From assembly GCA_015522055.1 (NCBI GenBank), contig WAMZ01000008.1, positions 1 to 11,871 on the forward strand: 11,871 bases of DNA. The letters are read 5' to 3'. The translations under genes were made by a program, and so were the position numbers. The notes under the pieces are model-generated. The model was not told where the DNA came from. It did no database searches and saw only the letters and a list, made by a program, of their open reading frames with translations. This DNA comes from Candidatus Geothermarchaeota archaeon. Lineage in GTDB: Archaea > Thermoproteota > Nitrososphaeria > Geothermarchaeales > JDFR-13. Below, in pieces: positions 1 to 6,462 of this stretch (positions within the stretch are counted from its first letter, which is position 1; every line of letters begins with the position of its first letter).

Positions 1-774
1 GCCGCTGAAGCAACAACCATCCTAGGCAGAAACGCCATAATGAAGGCGATAGATATATCGAGGAAGATGGGGCTAAAAGTCATATATGGAGATACAGACA
101 GCCTATTCATCAAAGACCCCGATCTGGAGCTTCTAGACAAGTTCATCAGTAGAGTGGAGAAGGAGATCAGACTCAAACTAGATATAGACAAGGTATATAG
201 ATATGTGGTATTCAGCAGGAGGAAGAAGAATTACTTCGGGGTATTAACAGATGGAACTATAGATGTAAAGGGGCTACTCGGGAAAAAGAGCAGCACACCA
301 CCCTTCATAAAGGAGATATTCTACCAAGTCCTAAGCATACTGAAGAACGTCAATACAAAGGATGAGTTCAACAAGGCGAAGGAAGACATTAAAGACATAG
401 TCTTGAAGGCCGAGGCAAGACTAAGAAACGGGGATGTATCCATACAAGATTTAGCAATAGCTGTAACCCTAAGTAAGCCCCTACACGCATATACAAAAAC
501 AACTCCACAGCATGTAAAGGCCGCCAGGAAACTAAGGAGGGCATTGGGGATAGATATAAGCCCAGGGACTATAATAAAGATTATAAAGACAAGGGATCAA
601 GACGGTGCATCACCACTAGAACTCGTTAGGTCATATAAGGAAGTCGATGTAGATAAGTATATTGAGTTGCTAAGGTCTACGCTAAGCCAGATCCTAGAAG
701 CCATGGATATCGACATAAAGGAAATACAGATGAAGAGACAGTTCAGGAGCCTAGACCAGTTCTTCAAGCTATAG
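1..774 (+). CDS. polB1: DNA polymerase B1 (family B), C-terminal part, 5' truncated by window edge
   Basis: The frame is open from base 1 and ends at TAG 772-774, giving 257 visible residues of a protein that is normally about 800-900 long. Visible residues 29-34 are YGDTDS, the family-B palm motif C with its two catalytic aspartates. KKNYFGV follows about 40 residues later (the conserved KxY region near the primer terminus), then thumb motifs including LSKPLxAY and TPQHVKAA. This order and wording match the crenarchaeal replicative polymerase PolB1 (Sulfolobus Dpo1) as I recall it, better than PolB3. The last residues (FRSLDQFFKL) resemble a PIP box, the sequence that docks polymerases on the PCNA sliding clamp. 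The first in-frame ATG, at 40, lies inside the palm domain and is not the start. The gene abuts the convergent thrS with a 2-base gap and no obvious terminator. Family is secure; the B1 subclass is slightly less so. Confidence 0.93.
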   Translation, partial: AAEATTILGRNAIMKAIDISRKMGLKVIYGDTDSLFIKDPDLELLDKFISRVEKEIRLKLDIDKVYRYVVFSRRKKNYFGVLTDGTIDVKGLLGKKSSTPPFIKEIFYQVLSILKNVNTKDEFNKAKEDIKDIVLKAEARLRNGDVSIQDLAIAVTLSKPLHAYTKTTPQHVKAARKLRRALGIDISPGTIIKIIKTRDQDGASPLELVRSYKEVDVDKYIELLRSTLSQILEAMDIDIKEIQMKRQFRSLDQFFKL

Positions 775-776
775 AC

Positions 777-2189
777 CTATATAAATTCGGGCCTCATTGA
801 CAGCCTCTCACTATAATATAACTGCCTAAACGGATAGCCATCCAACTCCCCCCTAACCCTATCTATCAACTCATCCAACGTCATCTCGACAGCCTTGCCA
901 CCCATACTCCTAACCCTAACAGTCAGCCTATTACTCTTAACCTCCTTCTCGCCAATAACAACTATATATGGAACCCACTCCCTCTCGGCATACATAACCT
1001 TCTTCGATAACGATATATCCCTATCATCTATATCAACCCTAATATCGGCATCCCTAATCATCAGCAGAATATTATATGCATAGTCTAGATAGGCACTAGA
1101 TACAGGTATAATCCTAACCTGGGTAGGTGAAAGCCAAACTGGTAACATAGGCTTCTTACCACTATTCTGCATCTTAGCCGCCTCCTCCAAAAACTCATAT
1201 AGGAAGCGCTCAACACTACCATGGATAGCCGTATGGAGGATCACTGGATACTTCACCGACCCATCCACATCATGATATCTAATTCCGAACCTCCTCGAAT
1301 TACCGATATCTATCTGGACGGTGGCCGTCTCCAGAGGCCTACCCTGCGAGTCTATATAATGAAACTCTATATTGATAACCCAGTAATACTTACCAGACTC
1401 AACCACATAAATCAATGCAGGCTTACCCTCCATCCTAACAAGCTCCACCAGGAAATCGAAACGCTCCATCATGAAATCCTCAACAACATTATATAGATTG
1501 TAGTATGTCCATCCGAATTTCTGACCCTCATCAATAATTAACTTAAATATATTCTTGAACTCCGCCATAGCCTCCTCCAAACCCGCCGTCAGAATATGTA
1601 GATCCGGCATATAGAAGCGTCTAGGCCTTGCTAACCCAGTAACCTCACCCCTCTGCTCATATCTATAACTATCGGCCAACTCAAATATCCTGAGGGGCAG
1701 ATCTCTATGAGTCAAATAATGCCTCCGAAGAAGGGCGAACTGCCCGAAACAAGCGGCATACCTAAGCACAAACTCCCTCTTAAAAGGCTTAACCTTATAC
1801 ATCCTCTGCCCAAAAAGGTTAGCATGCTCCTTAATAGCAGGGATATTCAAATCATACATGATTGAAGTCTTGACCGGGATCCCCCCAATCCTCCTAACCA
1901 CACTCAAGCTATAATCCATCAATAGATCGGTCACCAAAGCCCCCTTAGGCAAATATGTTAGGTGGCCAGCGTCGCTCAATGGCTCGACCTCAGCCAGCTT
2001 AAGCCTCTTCATAATATCGATATGGGGTGAACGCTTATAACTACGCCTCTCCCCCAAGGCCTCCTTGGCTAATAAGGCCCGAAACCCCTCATCACCACCC
2101 GTGAACTCCTCAGGATAATAAATCTTGCCATCAGGGGTTAATACATAATGCTCCCCAACCACAACCTCATCAAGAGAGACCTCAGACAT
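777..2189 (-). CDS. thrS: Threonyl-tRNA synthetase, short form without editing domain
   Basis: Class II aminoacyl-tRNA synthetase of 470 residues that charges tRNA(Thr) with threonine in the cytosol. The catalytic core shows motif 2 (SYRYEQRGEVTGLARPRRF, residues 174-192, with Arg176) and motif 3 (HTAIHGSVERF, 319-329, with Arg328). The three ligands of the active-site zinc of ThrRS align with Cys147, His198 and His319. The anticodon-binding domain follows from about residue 346 (KPMLPVWLSPTQVRIIPV) to the end. Full-length ThrRS is about 600-650 residues and begins with TGS and editing domains; here the protein runs almost directly into the catalytic domain, so neither is present. This matches the crenarchaeal split system, in which a separate ThrRS-ed protein removes misacylated serine. 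The ATG at 2189 is preceded by GAGGTG with a 5-base gap and lies inside the end of the upstream small gene (8-base overlap), which indicates translational coupling. Confidence 0.94.
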   Translation of the reverse strand: MSEVSLDEVVVGEHYVLTPDGKIYYPEEFTGGDEGFRALLAKEALGERRSYKRSPHIDIMKRLKLAEVEPLSDAGHLTYLPKGALVTDLLMDYSLSVVRRIGGIPVKTSIMYDLNIPAIKEHANLFGQRMYKVKPFKREFVLRYAACFGQFALLRRHYLTHRDLPLRIFELADSYRYEQRGEVTGLARPRRFYMPDLHILTAGLEEAMAEFKNIFKLIIDEGQKFGWTYYNLYNVVEDFMMERFDFLVELVRMEGKPALIYVVESGKYYWVINIEFHYIDSQGRPLETATVQIDIGNSRRFGIRYHDVDGSVKYPVILHTAIHGSVERFLYEFLEEAAKMQNSGKKPMLPVWLSPTQVRIIPVSSAYLDYAYNILLMIRDADIRVDIDDRDISLSKKVMYAEREWVPYIVVIGEKEVKSNRLTVRVRSMGGKAVEMTLDELIDRVRGELDGYPFRQLYYSERLSMRPEFI

Positions 2190-2379
2190 GCTTCCACCTC
2201 ATCCTCTCAAGCCTATCCAACTTCTTCCTCCGCTTCTTATACTCCTTATAATGCTCCTTACATAAATAGATCCTCCGCCCACTCGGCTTGGCATCCAAAC
2301 CGGCCTCCCTAACCTTATTTATAGAGAGAGACCTAACAGCCTCCTTCCCACAGCCCTCTACACCACACACCTCAGCCAT
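2182..2379 (-). CDS. Small basic putative zinc-binding protein, first gene of the thrS operon
   Basis: A 65-residue protein of unknown function. Cys5, Cys10, Cys40 and His43 (CX4C near the start, CX2H later) form a plausible zinc site. After it comes a strongly basic, probably helical tail (residues 41-65, rich in Lys, Arg and Glu) that could bind nucleic acid. I believe similar small proteins are conserved in Thermoprotei, but I cannot name the family. I chose the ATG at 2379 because GGTG lies six bases upstream. A GTG at 2388 in the same frame would add three residues but would use that GGTG itself as start codon and leave no ribosome-binding site. The stop overlaps the start of thrS by 8 bases, so the two are almost certainly co-transcribed, and a role in translation is a guess from this context alone. 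Confidence 0.72.
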   Translation of the reverse strand: MAEVCGVEGCGKEAVRSLSINKVREAGLDAKPSGRRIYLCKEHYKEYKKRRKKLDRLERMRWKHV

Positions 2380-2482
2380 CAGTGACACCAGCTACATCAA
2401 CAGAAATTAATAAAATAATTAATCCAGTAGCAAAATATATATCATAGGCCCGAGCCATCCATATAGACAACGGTGTATCTAG
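2380..2482. promoter_or_regulatory. Divergent promoter region between the zinc protein/thrS operon and the CDP-alcohol phosphotransferase gene
   Basis: This AT-rich stretch separates two head-to-head genes. For the plus-strand gene, CAAAATATATAT at 2431-2442 is a good archaeal TATA-box candidate; a start of transcription about 25 bases on would leave a short leader carrying GGTG at 2472-2475, seven bases before the ATG. For the minus-strand operon, the block at 2404-2424, with two ATTAAT hexamers (2406-2411 and 2418-2423), is the likely TATA region. Positions are inferred from composition and spacing only; no clear BRE was recognised on either side. Confidence 0.5.
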
Positions 2483-3076
2483 ATGCTAAATAGATTCAGG
2501 AGAAACATTGAGAAATACATCAACACCATAGCCCTAACCCTAGCAAAAACTGGAGTAAAGCCGTGGAGCATATCACTAACAGGTTTGATAATAATTATAT
2601 TGGCATCGATATGGCTGGTATACGGCCCGGCCCCCAACCCACTAGCAATATCTATACTCCTATTCATAGTAGGTAACTTGATGGACGCCCTCGACGGCCC
2701 TCTAGCGAGAGCCACAAACCAGGTAACCAGGTGGGGCAGCTACATAGACTCGATGATAGATAGACTGGGTGAAGCCATATACATACTGGCATTAGGCTAT
2801 ACCGGAATCGTTAGATGGGACCTCGCATACATATACATAGCAACATCAATATTAATTAGCTACTCTAGGTCCAAAGGCGAATCAGTGGGTGTGGACATGG
2901 CAGGGGTAGGGCTAATGGAGAGGGCCGAGAGAATAATAGGTATATCAGCCATCCTAGTCCTATATATGCTAATAGGACTGGATACATTACTCCCCCTAAC
3001 CATCATTATAACACTAAATATTATCACAATATTCCAGAGGAGCATACATATATATAGCTCACTCAGGCGAAGCTGA
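2483..3076 (+). CDS. CDP-alcohol phosphotransferase, probable archaetidylinositol phosphate synthase
   Basis: Integral membrane enzyme of 197 residues that transfers a CDP-activated lipid group to an alcohol in polar lipid synthesis. The complete family signature D-x2-D-G-x2-A-R-x8-G-x3-D-x3-D is present: Asp68, Asp71, Gly72, Ala75, Arg76, Gly85, Asp89 and Asp93, the metal-binding and catalytic residues. Hydrophobic segments lie at about 31-48, 53-67, 97-125, 150-165 and 167-184, matching the usual multi-helix fold. The stretch VGLMERAERI (142-151) resembles the VGxxERAER sequence of phosphatidylinositol-phosphate synthases, so the best guess is CDP-archaeol plus inositol-1-phosphate giving archaetidylinositol phosphate. 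Archaetidylglycerol phosphate or archaetidylserine synthase remains possible. ATG 2483 has GGTG seven bases upstream. The last 18 bases overlap the end of the convergent HerA-like gene. Confidence 0.88.
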   Translation: MLNRFRRNIEKYINTIALTLAKTGVKPWSISLTGLIIIILASIWLVYGPAPNPLAISILLFIVGNLMDALDGPLARATNQVTRWGSYIDSMIDRLGEAIYILALGYTGIVRWDLAYIYIATSILISYSRSKGESVGVDMAGVGLMERAERIIGISAILVLYMLIGLDTLLPLTIIITLNIITIFQRSIHIYSSLRRS

Positions 3077-4492
3077 CACGACATAGTCAAAAACCCTCTT
3101 AGTATCACCAAACGCTGGATAATCAAGCCTACTAACCTCCACAACAGAAGGAATATTACCAACCACATTACCCACCACTAATACACGCCCCCTATCGAGA
3201 TCCTTAGCGATAGACTTAACAGTAGCACCATCGACATTGGAGATCCGACTCAACATATCAAGGTCGTGGTCATTCTGGAAACGAAATATAAAGATATTAT
3301 CAAGCTGCCTAAACACCTCATGCCCAAGGGAGTCCGGCTGATTAGTGATAAAGACCACGAACAGCCCAAAATGACGCATCCTAGTAACAATATCCTCCCA
3401 GTAGGTATCCCTCACATATAGATGAGCCTCCTCAGCAAATAGGAAAAGAGGAGGAATAACATCCCTCTCCAGCAGACCCACAAGCTTACTAAGAAAGATC
3501 TCGACCAAGACCTTCCTCTCAACCGACGACAAACCCCTCAAGTTAACTATAACCCCCCTATATTTATCGAAGAGATCCTCCAGCCTAGTCGAAGAGCCGT
3601 CCCTAATAAATCTACACGACTTAAGTATCATAAGCCTAGATATCAATGCATCCCTAATCATAAGGTTCCTAACATAATTATTAATCACATTGATCAAACC
3701 ATCTATAGTTATTCCATATCCCCTTCTAACAGCGATATCCCAAACCTCACTAAACAAATTGGCTGAAACACCGGGTAGACCCAATACATTTACCATAATA
3801 TCTAAAGTAGCATCCCTACCCAGATACTCCAACGAAAAGAATAGATTCCTACCACCCTCGAATACCTCGACCAACTTCTCATTAGCCAACCCAAGATACT
3901 CACCATTCAAATCAAATATAAGTATAGGCGCACCATACCTAACCAGGCTAGATGCCAGTAACTTCGCCAAATGCGACTTACCAGAACCCTTCATACCGGT
4001 AATTAATGTGAGGGAGCCGTCGAGCCCCTCCGCAGGGATATGAACCAGATTTCCATCGAAATCCCTACCGAGAACTATCCTAAGCCTACCGGAACCCCTC
4101 GAAACCATCGATAGAACCCTTGATGTTGAGACCCTCTCAACCCTAGAATCGGCCCTAGATGGAAGGTCATTATATATAGATGAGAAAACCCCGCCCCTAA
4201 TCGACCCCCTAATAACAGCCGTAGCAAGCTTAGTATCCTTAATAAACTTTGAGGCCCTACCAACATTAATAAGATCATTCTCATAGACAGTCGAACCCGA
4301 GAGGAGGCCCTCCCTAACAAGCTCATCCAATATACCAGGGGAATCTATATATTTAATGTCGATTACTTGGACGACTAAAGAGTAATCCTTCTCCTCATCC
4401 CTAACCAATAAATACTCCCCCTTACGTATAACCTCATGCGGAAACACAAGTATATCCAGAGTATCGCCATCCTTTCTATATACCTTCACCAT
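3059..4492 (-). CDS. HerA-like hexameric ATPase/DNA translocase (DUF87 type)
   Basis: A 477-residue P-loop ATPase of the HerA/FtsK group, whose members assemble as rings that move DNA, typically feeding a NurA nuclease. The N-terminal 55 residues have the beta-rich pattern of a HAS barrel. Walker A is GMKGSGKS (166-173), followed by the HerA-like IFDLNGEY (192-199). Walker B is LFLFAEEAH (349-357, tandem Glu). A sensor-like FITNQPDSL (381-389) and a conserved FRQLDNIFIFRFQN (394-407) follow. Length is close to classical HerA (about 500). ATG 4492 is chosen because GGTG lies three bases upstream; a GTG at 4498 would add two residues but falls inside that site. The start overlaps the end of the NurA-like gene, supporting a coupled pair. 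The mre11 and rad50 genes that often accompany archaeal herA-nurA are not in the window, so this may be a second, paralogous pair; the genome would have to be checked. Confidence 0.88.
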   Translation of the reverse strand: MVKVYRKDGDTLDILVFPHEVIRKGEYLLVRDEEKDYSLVVQVIDIKYIDSPGILDELVREGLLSGSTVYENDLINVGRASKFIKDTKLATAVIRGSIRGGVFSSIYNDLPSRADSRVERVSTSRVLSMVSRGSGRLRIVLGRDFDGNLVHIPAEGLDGSLTLITGMKGSGKSHLAKLLASSLVRYGAPILIFDLNGEYLGLANEKLVEVFEGGRNLFFSLEYLGRDATLDIMVNVLGLPGVSANLFSEVWDIAVRRGYGITIDGLINVINNYVRNLMIRDALISRLMILKSCRFIRDGSSTRLEDLFDKYRGVIVNLRGLSSVERKVLVEIFLSKLVGLLERDVIPPLFLFAEEAHLYVRDTYWEDIVTRMRHFGLFVVFITNQPDSLGHEVFRQLDNIFIFRFQNDHDLDMLSRISNVDGATVKSIAKDLDRGRVLVVGNVVGNIPSVVEVSRLDYPAFGDTKRVFDYVVSASPE

Positions 4493-5513
4493 TACCACCC
4501 AAACTGCAATTGTAAGCCCCGAAAATAACGTCCCTCAAGCCAAAAGAATTTATGAACCTAACATCATACCTATCCTCGAGAAACCTCTTCAACGCAATAA
4601 CCTCCCCAGTAGACATTTTAGACACGATATGAGCCTCCTTAAGCACCTCTAGATAGCCGTGGGAAGTATGGCCAGCACTATAGATATTATTCAAGACCTT
4701 AACCGCATCACCCCCAGAAGAGGCCACATCAACCCTTAGAGGAACACCACCAGGCCTAAAGACACCTATAAAGACTTCATAAAAATTATCCAAGCCATCA
4801 ATAGGAACCTTAACTACACAAGGCTCACCAACCCTAGCAACGGCGCTGAACAACCAAGGGAAACGCCTCACAAGCCTGGTTCTCTTAGCAACCCCGATTA
4901 AATGACCACCAGAGCCTTTAACCATATCTATAAGATTCTTCAATATAGATAGGCCTAGGAAACGCATCATAGAGAGAGAACCATCTATAACTATTAGGGA
5001 AGCCCTATACATACTTGACGCTAGCTCAGCCAATAAATATTCAAAGAATATTATTGTCAGCCTCTTAGCCATCGATAGATCGGGATACCTCTTCCAAAGC
5101 ATCCGTAGAGACGTAAAGCCATCGAGACGGCTAATAACCGAGACCACCTCATCATTATAATAGAATGGAAATGGGCCGAACCGATGAATCCTATACTCAC
5201 CACCAACCTCCGCCACAAACGCCCCCTTTATCCCAAATAGAAAGCCGTCACACGCCTCCCCAACCAACACAATAGACGAATCCAAACCCACAACAGTATA
5301 GTCAGATATACCACCAGAAAGCTTAATAACCGCACCATCATCAATATCCGCCCCATCATATAGGAAAAGGGGAGAGAGATCGCTGAAACCATTATTAGGG
5401 GACAATGCAACTACACTCTTCCCCTTAACAGACTTAAGTGTCTCCATAAGTATATCTATAACTCTATATCCATCTCGTCTCGTACCAGTTATTGATTTAT
5501 CATGAATATTCAT
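4476..5513 (-). CDS. NurA-domain nuclease-like protein
   Basis: A 345-residue protein with the layout of the NurA 5'-3' nuclease family, the metal-dependent partner of HerA in DNA end resection. Visible elements are VVGLDSS (74-80, Asp78 for the first acidic motif), LIVIDGSLSM (173-182, Asp177 for the second), GVAKRTR (207-213, Lys210), a beta strand LRVDVA (259-264) and a C-terminal GYLEVLKEAH (286-295, His295), resembling the family's late AH motif. The assignment rests on this ordered motif set and on the next gene being HerA-like; sequence around the motifs is divergent. It leads the pair and its end overlaps the HerA-like start by 17 bases. ATG 5513 has no ribosome-binding site, while an AT-rich TATA-like block lies about 25-35 bases upstream, so the message may be leaderless. 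The start codon sits within a 12-bp palindrome of the half-site array. Confidence 0.74.
   Translation of the reverse strand: MNIHDKSITGTRRDGYRVIDILMETLKSVKGKSVVALSPNNGFSDLSPLFLYDGADIDDGAVIKLSGGISDYTVVGLDSSIVLVGEACDGFLFGIKGAFVAEVGGEYRIHRFGPFPFYYNDEVVSVISRLDGFTSLRMLWKRYPDLSMAKRLTIIFFEYLLAELASSMYRASLIVIDGSLSMMRFLGLSILKNLIDMVKGSGGHLIGVAKRTRLVRRFPWLFSAVARVGEPCVVKVPIDGLDNFYEVFIGVFRPGGVPLRVDVASSGGDAVKVLNNIYSAGHTSHGYLEVLKEAHIVSKMSTGEVIALKRFLEDRYDVRFINSFGLRDVIFGAYNCSLGGNGEGI
4493..4500 (-). promoter_or_regulatory. Ribosome-binding site of the HerA-like gene, inside the NurA-like gene
   Basis: The minus strand reads GGGTGGTA directly before ATG 4492. GGTG pairs with the CACC of the archaeal 16S 3' end. 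With a 3-base gap it sits where the 3' half of a full GGAGGTG site would be. The site lies in the coding sequence of the NurA-like gene, so ribosomes ending there could start the ATPase. It decides between ATG 4492 and GTG 4498. Confidence 0.5.
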
Positions 5514-5584
5514 TTTAATTCATGAATTATATTGAATAAATAAATATTTAAATCTTTATTCAATTTATTATTTAGTTGGTGGAT
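5502..5584. promoter_or_regulatory. Divergent promoter with phased TGAAT/ATTCA half-sites (candidate operator)
   Basis: The region lies between the NurA-like gene (-) and the 125-residue winged-helix gene (+). It contains the palindromic TATA-like TAAATATTTA (5541-5550), usable in both directions: about 28-37 bases before the minus-strand ATG and 35-44 before the plus-strand ATG. A perfect 10-bp inverted repeat (ATTGAATAAA 5531-5540, TTTATTCAAT 5555-5564) brackets it. Two 12-bp palindromes, ATGAATATTCAT (5502-5513) and AATTCATGAATT (5517-5528), lie at the nuclease start. The pentamer TGAAT or its complement starts at 5503, 5508, 5518, 5523, 5533 and 5558, always a multiple of 5 bp apart. Such spacing suits a protein binding one face of the helix; the neighbouring winged-helix protein is the obvious candidate, by inference. 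Confidence 0.55.
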
Positions 5585-5962
5585 ATGACTGAGGATAAGG
5601 TTAAGGTTAAATTGAATATAAAGGGTATTGATGTCGAGATAGAGTGTGCCCCCAGCCAATTAAACGAGGCGATCAAGAGGATATTGGATACATTGGGGGA
5701 GGTTGATACTGGGGCAACGACCGATTTTAGGCCATTAACATGTAAAGAGGCTGTTGAGAAGCTATGGATGGAGGGTTGGTTCCAGTCAAATAGGAGGCTT
5801 GGGGAGGTCTGGAGCGAATTATCTAGAAGAGGATATAACTATGACCGTAGCGCGATATCCCACGCCCTAAACGCGTTGGTACGCGAGGGTAAGTTGACTA
5901 GGATGGGTAGGGCCAGGAAATATCAATATGTCCAGAAGATTCCATATAAAATTAGGCAATAA
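5585..5962 (+). CDS. Small winged-helix protein with N-terminal beta-hairpin/helix module (125 aa), possible regulator
   Basis: I do not recognise a named family. Residues 5-37 alternate hydrophobic and charged residues (two strands) and then form a helix (SQLNEAIKRILDTL). Residues 38-50 are a linker. Residues 51-117 form a winged helix: a helix with Trp61 and Trp65, RRLGEVWSELSRRG, a recognition-helix candidate RSAISHALNALVREG (88-102) and a wing ending KYQYV. The winged helix aligns without gaps to that of the 149-residue protein on the other strand, residues 65-106 against 87-128, with 14 of 42 identical. ATG 5585 has GGTG three bases upstream; TTG 5576 and GTG 5579 are in frame but would not use this site. 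It is divergent from the NurA/HerA-like pair and next to the half-site array, so an autoregulator or a regulator of the pair is plausible. The stop lies 14 bases from the convergent winged-helix gene. Confidence 0.85.
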   Translation: MTEDKVKVKLNIKGIDVEIECAPSQLNEAIKRILDTLGEVDTGATTDFRPLTCKEAVEKLWMEGWFQSNRRLGEVWSELSRRGYNYDRSAISHALNALVREGKLTRMGRARKYQYVQKIPYKIRQ

Positions 5963-5976
5963 CTGCCTATACAGAG

Positions 5977-6462
5977 CTATATATTCATAAGTTTAAGCAG
6001 ACCCTTCACAGTTATCTCATAGTGTACAGTCCCACCCATTTTTATCCTCCTGACATAGCCATCATAATGTAACTCGCTAAGCCTTGAAGATATAGTTTTA
6101 GAGGGTTTACCAAGTATAACCGTCAATTCCCTAAGGGTTAGGCTAGGTGCATCCCTCCTCCCAGCTACATTCGATAACTTCGCAACCCCCAGGGCAATCA
6201 ACACCCTATTTCCTAATGAGAGCTTCTTGGGAGGCTCCTCCTTAAAGATTATGTCGCCCTCCCCAGATATCATAACATATTTAGATAGTGACTCCGACAG
6301 CCTTACATAGTCAATATCCACCGATAGACTCCTAAATAAGTCGAATGAAGGTATTACTGTAGACATCCATTTCAATACAGACTTAATAACCTCCTCGGCG
6401 GAGCCAGATACTTCATATACCAAGTCACCATAAACTATCCTCGCAGATATCTTATCGGTCAA
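5977..6462 (-). CDS. Winged-helix protein with N-terminal beta-hairpin/helix module (161 aa), last gene of the elp3-gatDE operon
   Basis: Not assigned to a named family. The N-terminal module (residues 5-37) shares with the 149-residue neighbour the pattern G, then E-V-S-G (17-20), then E-E-V and an amphipathic helix. A middle region (38-80) has no clear motif. The C-terminal part (82-158) is a MarR/ArsR-like winged helix: SLTLRELTVILGKPSKTISSRLSELHYDGYVRR with a wing and TVHYEITVKG strand, typical of archaeal transcription regulators. The start is TTG at 6462, in a TTGA overlap with the stop of the upstream gene; GGTGAGG four bases upstream supports it. A regulator of this operon or of the facing region is a reasonable inference, but no target is shown. 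The DNA-binding assignment is firmer than any function. Confidence 0.83.
   Translation of the reverse strand: MTDKISARIVYGDLVYEVSGSAEEVIKSVLKWMSTVIPSFDLFRSLSVDIDYVRLSESLSKYVMISGEGDIIFKEEPPKKLSLGNRVLIALGVAKLSNVAGRRDAPSLTLRELTVILGKPSKTISSRLSELHYDGYVRRIKMGGTVHYEITVKGLLKLMNI

Noticed and set aside
2404..2424. ATTAAT repeats as a specific operator
   Set aside because: The hexamer is self-complementary and the stretch is nearly pure A and T, so it is better explained as a TATA region by chance composition.
4476..5513. The nuclease/ATPase pair as a known bacterial HerA-type defence system (HerA with SIR2 or DUF4297 partner)
   Set aside because: The partner shows NurA-like motifs rather than SIR2 or Cap4-type nuclease motifs, and there are no mobile-element or defence-island genes around it.
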